A DNA stretch of 64,000 nucleotides from CAWFFV01 sp963814985 (lineage in GTDB: Bacteria; Chloroflexota; Ktedonobacteria; Ktedonobacterales; Ktedonobacteraceae): the NCBI GenBank assembly GCA_963814985.1, contig CAWFFV010000056.1, positions 1 to 64,000 of the forward strand, in the 5' to 3' direction. A program made the translations under genes and the position numbers. Below the pieces are notes generated by a model. It was not told the origin of the DNA and did not search any database. It worked only from the letters and a program-made list of their open reading frames with translations. Shown in pieces: positions 56,266-64,000 of this stretch (the stretch's first letter is position 1; each line of letters begins with the position of its first letter).

Positions 56266-57414
56266 ATGGTGAAGTTTGATCTCAACGAAGAACAAGCAGA
56301 TATACGCGACATGGTACGACGGTTCACCAAACAGGCGATTACTCCCTACGCAGAAGCATGGGATGAAAACTCTTCTTTCCCACGCGAAGTCTACACTCAA
56401 ATGGCCGAACTTGGACTGATGGGTATGACGACACCAGAAGAATATAGTGGTAGTTTACTGAGTCGCCTCTCAGGAGCACTGGTCTACGAAGAACTAGCCA
56501 GAGGTGAAATGGCTACGGCAGTTGGTCTCTCGGTGCATAACATGGTTACAGGCTCACTCGCACACTTTGCTACACCGGAACAGCGCCAACGCTGGGTACC
56601 TCAGTTGGCAACTGGCAAATCGCTGGGAGCCTTTTCGCTTAGTGAGGCACAAGCAGGTTCGGACGCTGCCAGTTTGCAATGCAGGGCGGAACGTCATGGT
56701 GATGTTTATCTCCTCAATGGCTCTAAAATGTGGGTCACCAACGGCGGAGAGGCCGACCTCTACTTGCTGATGGCACGTACCAGTGCTGAGACCGGCTCTG
56801 CAGGAATCAGTTGCTTTGTAGTTGAGAAGGAAACATCAGGTTTTGTTTTTGGCAAGACCGAGCATAAGATGGGGCTACATTCATCTCCAACACGAGAATT
56901 AGTCTTTGAAAATTGTGCAATACCTGATACCAATCGAATTGGGAAAGAGGGACAGGGCCTCAAGATCGCTCTTTCGTCGCTGGATGGTGGGCGCGTCAAT
57001 ATTGGCGCTATTGCTGTAGGTGTTGCACAAGCGGCCTTTGATACTGCCCGCCATTACACTCATGAGCGTACACAATTTGGTATGCCTATCGGATCATTTC
57101 AGGGTATTCAATTTATGCTAGCAGACATGGCGATGAAGATTGAGGCGGCACGTTTGCTGGTCTACGAGGCCGCTTATAAGCTCGACGAGAAACAGAACGC
57201 GAGAATGTATGCAGCGATGGCAAAATGTTTTGCCACTGACATGGCGATGGAGGTTACGACCAACGCAGTACAGGTCTTAGGTGGTGCTGGCTATGTCCGT
57301 GACTATCCAGTAGAACGCTATATGCGCGATATCAAGATAGCACAGATTTTTGAAGGGACAAACCAGATTCAAAGGATCGTCATTGCAAGGGCTTTGTTAG
57401 AGGATATGCGCTAA
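56266..57414 (+). CDS. Acyl-CoA dehydrogenase, short/branched-chain type
   Basis: A 382-residue flavoenzyme. It has AFSLSEAQAGSDAASLQCRA and KMWVTNGGEADLYLLMA (FAD and substrate sites), HKMGLHSSPTRELVFENCAI, the C-terminal RTQFGMPIGSFQGIQFMLAD and QVLGGAGYVRDYPVERYMRD, and the catalytic-Glu region IAQIFEGTNQIQRIV. The pattern fits short- or branched-chain acyl-CoA dehydrogenase. It would transfer electrons to ETF. Its stop codon overlaps the left arm of a hairpin repeat, which may serve as its 3' end. No other beta-oxidation gene is adjacent. Confidence 0.94.
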   Translation: MVKFDLNEEQADIRDMVRRFTKQAITPYAEAWDENSSFPREVYTQMAELGLMGMTTPEEYSGSLLSRLSGALVYEELARGEMATAVGLSVHNMVTGSLAHFATPEQRQRWVPQLATGKSLGAFSLSEAQAGSDAASLQCRAERHGDVYLLNGSKMWVTNGGEADLYLLMARTSAETGSAGISCFVVEKETSGFVFGKTEHKMGLHSSPTRELVFENCAIPDTNRIGKEGQGLKIALSSLDGGRVNIGAIAVGVAQAAFDTARHYTHERTQFGMPIGSFQGIQFMLADMAMKIEAARLLVYEAAYKLDEKQNARMYAAMAKCFATDMAMEVTTNAVQVLGGAGYVRDYPVERYMRDIKIAQIFEGTNQIQRIVIARALLEDMR

Positions 57415-57506
57415 TCGAGTGCGGGTGGCAGGGTTGGTGCCAACCCTGCCACCCACACTCAATTAGCGCGAGCCACCTGCGGTGGCGAGAAGACCTGAAG
57501 AGTTAC
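57412..57506. repeat. Dispersed hairpin repeat, copy 6
   Basis: Arms 57412-57437 and 57440-57465 pair over 26 positions with two C-A mismatches on the plus strand; as minus-strand RNA both become G-U pairs, so the hairpin would still form. GCGAGCCACCTGCGGTGGCG and GACCTGAAGAGTTAC follow. The left family end is missing. It lies between the converging acyl-CoA dehydrogenase and alpha/beta hydrolase genes. Confidence 0.85.
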
Positions 57507-57509
57507 GTT

Positions 57510-58481
57510 TTACTTCACCGCAGCGGCCGCAAATTCACGTACCAGGGTATTGAAACTGGCTGGTTGCTCTTCCTGGAGGTGGAAACTACATTTGTCGAGG
57601 ATACGCACTTCAATACGAGGGTTGACACGTTTGAAAGCTGCACTCGCTTCCGAAGATGGAGGTACCCCTTCTCGACCCCATACAGCAACGATGGGCATCT
57701 GTAAACGTGCCAATGGCTCATGCACATCCAGAGTCAGGTGGTTGCTCAGGAACGAGGCCATAGCGTAACGGCTATTCGACTGATGGGCACTGGTGAAGAT
57801 GTATTCAACCAGTTCGTCCGCAATCAGGTCCGGGTTGTGATAGCCTTGTTGGTCGTAGTAGCCACGAATCGCCCGGCGCGAGGTGAGCAGATTGTACACA
57901 AACTGACCAATAATTGGTGCACGCAACAACAATTTCCAGGCAAGTGGGCCTGAAGAGAACTCCTGTAATATGCTGGCAGGAGGCGCAACCAGAACCAGAC
58001 GCTCAAACAACTGCGGACGACGATAGGCATTGGCAATCACATAGGCACACGTCATACCATGAGCCACAACAACCGTTGGCTTGCCAATAACTTCCTGGGT
58101 GAAATCGCTCACCAGATCAGCAAAAATTTCGGCAGTATAGTCAATATTTGGGCAATCAGAAAGACCAAACCCCAGTAAGTCAACGACATAGACGCGGAAT
58201 TGTTCAGCAAGTACATCAATATTTTTACGCCATTCATAAGACGAGGCTCCCAATCCAAAACCATGGATCAGCAAAAGGGGCCTGGCATCACGCGCACCCT
58301 TCACCTCATAAAATAGATCACCATATTTCCACGGATAGCGACGCTCTTCACCTGTCAATACGGTATCGAGTGTGCCAGCCATCGATTCTGTCATCCGATT
58401 ATAAATAGCCAATGCCCCAAGTGCTCCACCAACCACAAGGCCCGCTGTGAACATTTTTTTTACCACTGTCATGTTTACCAC
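57510..58481 (-). CDS. Membrane-anchored alpha/beta hydrolase-fold protein lacking the nucleophile Ser
   Basis: A 323-residue protein. An N-terminal TM or signal helix (KKMFTAGLVVGGALGALAIY) anchors it. The fold is recognisable from LLLIHGFGLGASSYEWRKNI (oxyanion-hole H-G-F-G) and VVDLLGFGLSDCPN. At the nucleophile elbow, family members have V-G-H-S-x-G; here VVVAHGMTCAYVIA has Gly in place of Ser. The acid position VWGREG has Glu rather than Asp, and KCSFHLQEEQP keeps the His. So the usual hydrolase activity is doubtful; a binding or structural role, or altered chemistry, is possible. Length is normal and the gene is intact. Confidence 0.82.
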   Translation of the reverse strand: MVNMTVVKKMFTAGLVVGGALGALAIYNRMTESMAGTLDTVLTGEERRYPWKYGDLFYEVKGARDARPLLLIHGFGLGASSYEWRKNIDVLAEQFRVYVVDLLGFGLSDCPNIDYTAEIFADLVSDFTQEVIGKPTVVVAHGMTCAYVIANAYRRPQLFERLVLVAPPASILQEFSSGPLAWKLLLRAPIIGQFVYNLLTSRRAIRGYYDQQGYHNPDLIADELVEYIFTSAHQSNSRYAMASFLSNHLTLDVHEPLARLQMPIVAVWGREGVPPSSEASAAFKRVNPRIEVRILDKCSFHLQEEQPASFNTLVREFAAAAVK

Positions 58482-58891
58482 TCCTACATTTTTGATAAAA
58501 CAAAAATCAACGTCTTCATTTAAAGGATAGCATTGTAGTCATCCCTATATCGACATTATACGAGAGAGAGTTCTCTCACTTAGAGGTTCCCTGAGGATGA
58601 ACTAAGGGATAATATAGCATGTGCCAATACTCTGCCGCAAATAATATCGAACAGAGCAGGGACTTTCAGTTTCCATGACAAGCCATATCACTTGCCAGGT
58701 AACTATTCTTTCAGACCCGATGTTACTTATACTCTTTCGTTCGTCCATGCGCTGCAAAAAACAGCCACATATAGTACTTAATATCCATCCACTCAACGAA
58801 TATTGAAGGTCTCAAAAACAGAATATAGAGTCACTAGAGGAAGCCGAAGGGATGGCTAGCCAAAAGTAATATTACAGAAAAGGGTAAAAAC
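58482..58891. other. 410-bp intergenic region without a supported gene
   Basis: Only short, poor frames occur on either strand. A+T-rich stretches near 58540-58620 could hold promoter elements, but no confident box is seen. Contains the upstream DNA of two diverging genes. Confidence 0.5.
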
Positions 58892-59077
58892 ATGAACTTA
58901 GAGCAGATCAAGTACCATACCTGCCCGGTGGATCAGGAGGAAGCGATCCTGGTGGCCAATATCGACGAAACTCTTGCAACAACGGACTCTGACGGTGAAC
59001 TTCAGTACTATTGTCTCGCTGGCCATCACATCTTTTCTGTCGATGAGGATGAAAATGACATCTGGCACAAACGATAA
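58892..59077 (+). CDS. Small putative zinc-binding protein
   Basis: A 61-residue acidic protein. Cys11 in HTCPVDQEE and Cys42 with the nearby Gly-His-His (YYCLAGHHIFSVDEDENDIW) could form a Cys/His metal site. AGGG lies 8 bases before the ATG, and a strong hairpin follows the gene, supporting real expression. Not recognised as a named family. Confidence 0.6.
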   Translation: MNLEQIKYHTCPVDQEEAILVANIDETLATTDSDGELQYYCLAGHHIFSVDEDENDIWHKR

Positions 59078-59133
59078 CTACTTGATAGTATTTAAGAGTG
59101 ATACACTGTAATATATCTATGAAATTCAACATT

Positions 59134-59171
59134 CAAAGGTGGTCATCAGCAGTACCGGATGACCACCTTTG
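59134..59171 (+). terminator. Terminator after the small zinc-binding-like protein
   Basis: CAAAGGTGGTCATC at 59134-59147 pairs perfectly with 59158-59171 around a 10-base loop. A run of seven T follows about 15 bases later. It probably ends the small gene's transcript before psuG. Confidence 0.7.
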
Positions 59172-59236
59172 AACGTTGGTAAGATTTTTTTGCCACCCTT
59201 CGAGTGGATCAATATTTTTCTACGTAGGGAGGAAGC

Positions 59237-60172
59237 ATGCAACAATTATCATCCCATCTGGCCCTCTCCGACGAAGTACAAACGGCATTACAAGAACAGC
59301 ATGCGGTGGTAGCTCTTGAATCGACGGTGATTGCACACGGTTTACCCTACCCTGCAAACATTGAAGTAGCGCAAGCTATGGAGACGGTCATTCGTACTGA
59401 GGGAGCCACACCAGCGACGATCGGGATACGCGATGGTAAGATCATTGTGGGTCTTTCTCTCGATGAGATCACACTTCTGGGAACAACACAACATGTCCAA
59501 AAAGTGAGCAGACGCGATCTGGCCATTACTCTAGCAACAGGGAACTTAGGGGCAACGACAGTTGCAGGGACCATGCTCTGTGCAAATATGGCTGGTATCC
59601 GCTTCTTTGCCACTGGCGGAATTGGGGGCGTCCATCGTGGTGCTGAGAGCAGCATGGACATCTCCGCTGATCTTACTGAGTTGAGTCGCACCCCTGTTCT
59701 TGTCGTGTGTGCCGGGGCAAAATCTATTCTCGATCTGGATCTGACGCTGGAGTACCTGGAGACTCAGGGGGTTCCTGTAATCGGTTGGCAGACCGATGAG
59801 TTACCGGCCTTCTATGTACGCTTCAGCGGACGACGCGTACCACATCGCGTCGATGATGTTGCGACCATTGCGGCTATCGCGCATATTCAATGGGCGTGCC
59901 ACCTGCATGGACTCGTCATAGGTTGTCCCATCCCACAAGAGTATGCTATGGATAGTACTTCACTGGAAGCGGCTACTGAAGAAGCCCTCTCACTGGCTCG
60001 CACACAGGGTATCCGTGGAGCGGCAATGACACCATTTGTGCTTGCACATGTCGCTAAAGTCACCAGTGGTGAGAGCATTGAAGCTAACAAAGCCTTGCTA
60101 CTCAATAATGCAAAGTGGGCGGCTCGTTTTGCAGTTGCGTACTCTCTACGGCGGGATGTTGATTTATTCTGA
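59237..60172 (+). CDS. psuG: Pseudouridine-5'-phosphate glycosidase
   Basis: A 311-residue enzyme that splits pseudouridine 5'-phosphate into uracil and ribose 5-phosphate, salvaging RNA breakdown products. It shows ALESTVIAHGLPYPANIEVA, TPATIGIRDGKIIVGLS, SRRDLAITLATGNLGATTVA, FFATGGIGGVHRGAE, CAGAKSILDLDLTLEYLETQ with the active-site Lys, and ANKALLLNNAKWAARFAVAY. All are PsuG signatures. GGGAGGA stands before the ATG. The pseudouridine kinase psuK is not next to it; a terminator and a membrane protein follow. Confidence 0.95.
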   Translation: MQQLSSHLALSDEVQTALQEQHAVVALESTVIAHGLPYPANIEVAQAMETVIRTEGATPATIGIRDGKIIVGLSLDEITLLGTTQHVQKVSRRDLAITLATGNLGATTVAGTMLCANMAGIRFFATGGIGGVHRGAESSMDISADLTELSRTPVLVVCAGAKSILDLDLTLEYLETQGVPVIGWQTDELPAFYVRFSGRRVPHRVDDVATIAAIAHIQWACHLHGLVIGCPIPQEYAMDSTSLEAATEEALSLARTQGIRGAAMTPFVLAHVAKVTSGESIEANKALLLNNAKWAARFAVAYSLRRDVDLF

Positions 60173-60272
60173 CGTAAGGACTACAATACGAATACGCATT
60201 GGGAAAACTATACATGCGTACTAACCAAGTCCTTTTCATATACCATATCCTCCTCGAAAGGAGCCTTAAGGC

Positions 60273-60659
60273 GTGAATAATCCCTTAGAGTTGCGCAAGG
60301 TTATAGGGAGTGTTGCTCTTACCATCTTATGGGTGTGTACTTTTCTCTTTATCAAGTCAACGCTCGTCATAGATTGGGTTGGCGATGGCAGCGTCACGAC
60401 CAACTTTAAGTTAGTCGTAGTGCTTATCGGCCTCCTTATCATCGTTGGCTATCACATCTTTGTTCCCTCAAGCGGTGAGACTACGAAACTTAGCTTGACG
60501 TCAGCCCTCACCATTATCTGGCTCTCCCTCATTATCTTCTACCCATTCAAAGACCCAACTAATGACGCTGGCGGAGCCGTGGGCTTCTTCGCTCTCATCG
60601 GCGGTCTGGCTGTGTGTATGTTATGGGTACGCTTTTTCTCTGATGAGATCGTTGCCTGA
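60273..60659 (+). CDS. Four-TM membrane protein of unknown function
   Basis: A 128-residue protein starting at GTG 60273 with AAGGAG about 9 bases upstream. Hydrophobic helices lie at about 9-27 (VIGSVALTILWVCTFLFI), 44-61, 73-90 (LTSALTIIWLSLIIFY) and 101-120. Loops contain few charges. A bidirectional terminator follows directly. Not recognised. Confidence 0.75.
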   Translation: MNNPLELRKVIGSVALTILWVCTFLFIKSTLVIDWVGDGSVTTNFKLVVVLIGLLIIVGYHIFVPSSGETTKLSLTSALTIIWLSLIIFYPFKDPTNDAGGAVGFFALIGGLAVCMLWVRFFSDEIVA

Positions 60660-60670
60660 CAAAGACAAAA

Positions 60671-60705
60671 ACAAGGGACCTGTTTGTACAGGCCCCTTGT
60701 TTTTT
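60671..60705. terminator. Bidirectional terminator
   Basis: ACAAGGGACCTG pairs with CAGGCCCCTTGT around a 6-base loop with one A-C mismatch on the plus strand (G-U in minus-strand RNA). A T-run follows on both strands. It ends the membrane protein transcript and the purH transcript. Confidence 0.9.
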
Positions 60706-60716
60706 CTGCTCAACAA

Positions 60717-62286
60717 TTAATGCCTGAAATGTCGTTTGCCAGTGAAGACCATTGCTATCGCATAACGGTTCGCCATACGAATCGTCTCCTCATCACGCAC
60801 AGAGCCTCCTGGCTGAATAATCGCTGTGACGCCTGCCTTTGCGGCTACTTCCACACCATCCGCAAAGGGAAAGTAAGCATCAGAGGCCAATACCGCTCCC
60901 CGCGCCCGATCAACGGCTTTCTCGACCGCCAGTTGTACGCTGGTGACACGGTTCATTTGACCAGCACCCACTCCCACAACCATCAGTTTGTGAGCCAATA
61001 CAATAGCATTGGACTTCACATGACGAACTGCCTTCCAGGCAAACATCAAATCCGTGACTTCTTCAAGTGTGGGTTCACGCTCAGTGACAACACGATACTC
61101 CGTCTCGCGCTCTCCTACTGCATCGGGTGTCTGCAACAGCAAACCACCACTCACTGAACGCACATCCGGTCTCCCGCTGCGAAGAGCTTGTGAATTAAGA
61201 GTCTTTGGCTCAATGGGACAATGCGTTGCCAGCAGGCGCAGATTTTTCTTTCGTCTCAGGATATCAAGTGCATCAGGTGTAAACTCTGGAGCAATCACCG
61301 CTTCGTAGAATAATTGACTGATCTCCTGCGCCGTTGCCTCATCAATCGGGCGATTACAACCAATGATACCACCATAGGCCGAGATGGGATCACCCGCATG
61401 GGCTTTTTTATATGCCTCCACTAGAGACGTCATCACACGCGATGCCACAGGGGTTGGTATGCTTGATAATTGTTACGGTAGGAGCGGTGAAACTCTGTGC
61501 GGCGTTCAAAGCTGCATCGAGGTCTAGCAAGTTGTTAAAAGATAATTCCTTGCCGTGCAAAACCTCTGCTCCTGCTACAGTGGGCACTGTTGCCGATACA
61601 CTGGCACCTGCCCAGCGATAAAATGTCGCCTGTTGATGTGGATTTTCACCATAGCGCAGGGTCTGAACACGCTCTAACGGCAGAGTTAGCTCTTCAGGGA
61701 AGAATTCACCAGAGGCCATGCGCAGATATTCAGCAATGGCAGAGTCGTAGCTAGCGGTATGTTGAAAGGCCACGGCCGCCAGATAACGACGTGTCTCCAG
61801 ACTGACTTCGCCCTGCTCACGCCATTCTTGCATCACAGCAGCATAGTCTTGTGGGCGGACCAGTACAATGACATCTTGAAAATTCTTGGCAGCAGCACGC
61901 ACCAGTGTGACCCCACCAATGTCAATCTGCTCCAAAGCTTCGCTCAGCGTGGTATCTGCATGCGCCACTGTTGCGACAAAGGGATACAAATTCACTGCAA
62001 CGAGATCGATAGGGACAATCTCATGCGCGTCCAGGTCTTCCTTGTGACCAGGAAGATCACGACGCGCAAGAATGCCTCCCAAAATGGTGGGATGCAGTGT
62101 TTTCACACGCCCGTCAAGTATCTCCGGAAAATTGGTCAATGCGCCCACTGATTCGGCCTGGATACCTTCTGTCTGTAAGACTTTCAGAGTACCACTGGTT
62201 GAAAAAATAGTGACATTGTGCAGTTGTAGCTCACGTGCTAACGTCGTGAGGCCATCACGATTAGCAACACTTATTATCGCTCGCAT
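60717..62286 (-). CDS. purH: Bifunctional AICAR transformylase/IMP cyclohydrolase (one frameshift)
   Basis: The last two steps of purine biosynthesis. Start 62286 has AAAGGA 8 bases upstream. The MGS-like IMP cyclohydrolase domain starts MRAIISVANRDGLTTLAREL and has GTLKVLQTEGI, GRVKTLHPTILGGILARR and IDLVAVNLYPF. The transformylase domain includes LRYGENPHQQATFYRW and TIIKHTNPCGIA. Around 61425-61445 the frame is lost: IACDDVSSGG ends at 61408, while the next frame goes on SLVEAYKKAHAGDPISAYGG, the expected continuation, to SDAYFPFADGVEVAAKAGVT and KRHFRH at 60717. Joined, it is about 523 residues. A one-base sequencing error is more likely than loss of this central gene. Confidence 0.9.
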
Positions 62287-62650
62287 AAGTAGTCCTTTCA
62301 AAGTACGGTGCAGGAACTCGCAGGGAATGAAATCTTTCCTTACCAGTATATCCCAAAGGGCGGGTAGAGAGGGATATTTCCCATGTATTTTTATATGTCA
62401 TGTGATCTCATTGAGATCCACACAGCCATTCCCTTGATAGAAGAACGGTGGTACCTCTCTACCAGAATGGCACTAGATCAGAAAAGGGCATTTACTGTGA
62501 AGTATTTCATTTTCTAATCCAGTGCCACATGCTAATATTAATAGACAGAACACATAAGTTAAATGCTCCCAAATCACAGGGATACAATTCTTTTTTCTGC
62601 TTTTTTTATTAGAAAATACCATATGTAAAGGAATGGAGGGAGAGAATCCA
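62287..62650. other. 364-bp intergenic region without a supported gene
   Basis: It holds the upstream DNA of purH and of the secreted protein gene. A+T-rich DNA near 62500-62630 may contain the latter's promoter, but I see no consensus pair of boxes. No riboswitch-like (purine aptamer) signature is evident ahead of purH. Confidence 0.5.
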
Positions 62651-64000
62651 ATGCAACCATTTACTCAACCCCCACAGGCATGGAAGTCATCATCGAGTTT
62701 TCAACCACCACAACGAAGACATGTTTCGCCGCTTCTTTTCATTGGAGTGGCTGTCTCCGCCATTATTGCTCTGAGTGCCGGGGTACTTTTTGCAAGAGCT
62801 GCTTTACATGCTGCAGCTAACCCTGATCAAAATTGTACGCTTCTTGTGCCGGAAAACCCACTTACTGCACAAGGGTTGGCAACACCCTACCAATTAGTCG
62901 CCACTGATGCCAACCAGGGTCCATGTAATGAGGCCAATGCAGTCCAGTCCGCTTTCGTACAGGGAGCTGTACTTAATCCCGCCACGGGACAAATTTTTGT
63001 CTACAATCCACTCGTTATTGACCAGGGTACGACCCCTGCGGTCTCGCCAGTTGTGCCACAACTACCACAGGGAGCCATTGTGGGCCTATGGTTTGGCTTT
63101 AATGGCGCTGTCCTCACGCTTCAGGGGACAAACAATAGCTTGCAGGCCGGAAATTGTGTCAATGGTCTCAATGGTGACCAGTTTGGACAGTTCGCCTACT
63201 GTAACGCACCAGCTTTCTTTAGTGCAGCAAATCAGGCAATCCATGCAGGTCAGCTTGTCCCACCACCTCTCGGTATTGCCAGGGATAAACTACCCTGCCC
63301 CACAGTACGCGACTTCTCGATTGTTGACCAGGACCAGAGCGACAACGTTACAACCAGCTATCTGGTTACTGCCGATGGTAAAACCGCTCAGATGAATGCG
63401 GCCAATGCAGCTACATTGAATAATGCGCAGACTCAAATAAATGGGAGCGATAACCGTCTGCTTGCTATTGCTGTAGATGGCGCACTCGGTTGTCAACCAT
63501 GGATGGCCCCTGATCTTGCCAACCCTGGTCATATGGCAACAGCACTCCCGCTCAACGAATTGTCGGCAGCGGCTCACCAATTCCCGCCTGTGGCTCTCGT
63601 GCCTAATAATGATCCGATGACTCTGGTTAACAACAATCCCAATCTGAACAAAGTCAATGCATATCGTGTGGGTGTCGACCAGCCTGTGGTACACAATGCG
63701 AATCTATCCAGTACAACGATCTACTGTATCGGCCTTCTGGCTATCGCTCCACAACGTATGCTGCTTGATACATTTCTAACAAAGAACCAGGCTTCACCTG
63801 ATCCAGCTGCGGCTAATACGCTCCTCACCTTCCTGGCACAACGCTTTATAACTACGTGGGGACTCAACGGCGGGCTAAACTGTCAGGCCCTACTCCATCT
63901 GCCCAGCCCTGTTACAGTAACGAAGGATGGGAATGGGGTAGCAACCAGCGCAACAATCGATGGGGTGATTGCCAACACACCTTTCGGCTGTACTTTCAGT
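62651..64000 (+). CDS. Secreted or membrane-anchored protein of unknown function, C-terminus off window
   Basis: GGAGGGA lies 9 bases before ATG 62651, and the frame is open to the window's end (450 codons). The N-terminus is polar and rich in Gln, Pro and Ser, followed by one TM helix (LLFIGVAVSAIIALSAGVLF) at about 26-48. The rest is extracytoplasmic, rich in Asn, Gln, Ala and Thr, with regularly spaced Cys (DQNCTLLVPE, NQGPCNEANA, GNCVNGLNGD, AYCNAPAF, GLNCQALLH), probably disulfides. NPLTAQGLATPYQLVA opens the folded part. I do not recognise a family. Confidence 0.8.
   Translation, partial: MQPFTQPPQAWKSSSSFQPPQRRHVSPLLFIGVAVSAIIALSAGVLFARAALHAAANPDQNCTLLVPENPLTAQGLATPYQLVATDANQGPCNEANAVQSAFVQGAVLNPATGQIFVYNPLVIDQGTTPAVSPVVPQLPQGAIVGLWFGFNGAVLTLQGTNNSLQAGNCVNGLNGDQFGQFAYCNAPAFFSAANQAIHAGQLVPPPLGIARDKLPCPTVRDFSIVDQDQSDNVTTSYLVTADGKTAQMNAANAATLNNAQTQINGSDNRLLAIAVDGALGCQPWMAPDLANPGHMATALPLNELSAAAHQFPPVALVPNNDPMTLVNNNPNLNKVNAYRVGVDQPVVHNANLSSTTIYCIGLLAIAPQRMLLDTFLTKNQASPDPAAANTLLTFLAQRFITTWGLNGGLNCQALLHLPSPVTVTKDGNGVATSATIDGVIANTPFGCTFS

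Overview
The window looks like chromosomal DNA from a Ktedonobacteria-type member of the Chloroflexota. This is inferred from gene content, not from a marker gene. The signs are two DUF2298 ('Chlor_Arch_YYY') membrane proteins, one fused to a GT39-type glycosyltransferase; a zinc-ribbon Ser/Thr kinase with WD40 repeats; a PP2C phosphatase with an extracytoplasmic domain; a BTAD/AAA/TPR regulator; membrane-anchored NTPases; and moderate G+C. Housekeeping genes (clpC, queF, tRNA-Arg, lepA, mnmA, plsX, purH, psuG) are scattered among accessory genes.

Layout. 1-7.2 kb, minus strand: two DUF2298 proteins flank a two-gene locus that I read as a candidate ribosomally made peptide system, an 80-residue precursor-like peptide followed by a membrane M50 protease with an N-terminal PqqD-like domain. 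7.5-16 kb: clpC, a two-component system, a broken DUF5666-type repeat protein, queF, tRNA-Arg, an ArsR regulator and a short remnant of aspS. 16-26.6 kb: PP2C phosphatase, an M20-like protein without its usual catalytic Glu, then an exopolysaccharide locus (two GT4 glycosyltransferases, a polyprenyl-phosphate sugar transferase, a Wzz-like protein, a BY-kinase-like protein with a degenerate Walker A motif). 26.7-35 kb: acyl-CoA dehydrogenase, a tRNA-dihydrouridine synthase, small proteins, a SRPBCC protein, lepA-mnmA. 35-40.4 kb, minus strand: a three-gene membrane system (AAA ATPase, glycine-zipper-like membrane STAND-type NTPase, substrate-binding-protein-like receptor) with no permease. 40.7-47.4 kb: broken lipoprotein, esterase and BTAD regulator genes. 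47.4-64 kb: plsX, a CheY-like regulator, a MacB-like ABC pair, an SGNH hydrolase, the kinase, an acyl-CoA dehydrogenase, an alpha/beta hydrolase lacking its serine, psuG, purH and a secreted protein running off the window.

Two features cut across the window. First, a dispersed intergenic repeat family occurs at about nine places. Its flanks are conserved and its core is a long, near-perfect hairpin whose sequence differs between copies while staying self-complementary. Second, eleven genes carry frameshifts or in-frame stops, including purH, so some of the damage may be sequence error; the BTAD regulator is broken so often that it is more likely a true pseudogene. Both points should be kept in mind when reading individual calls.
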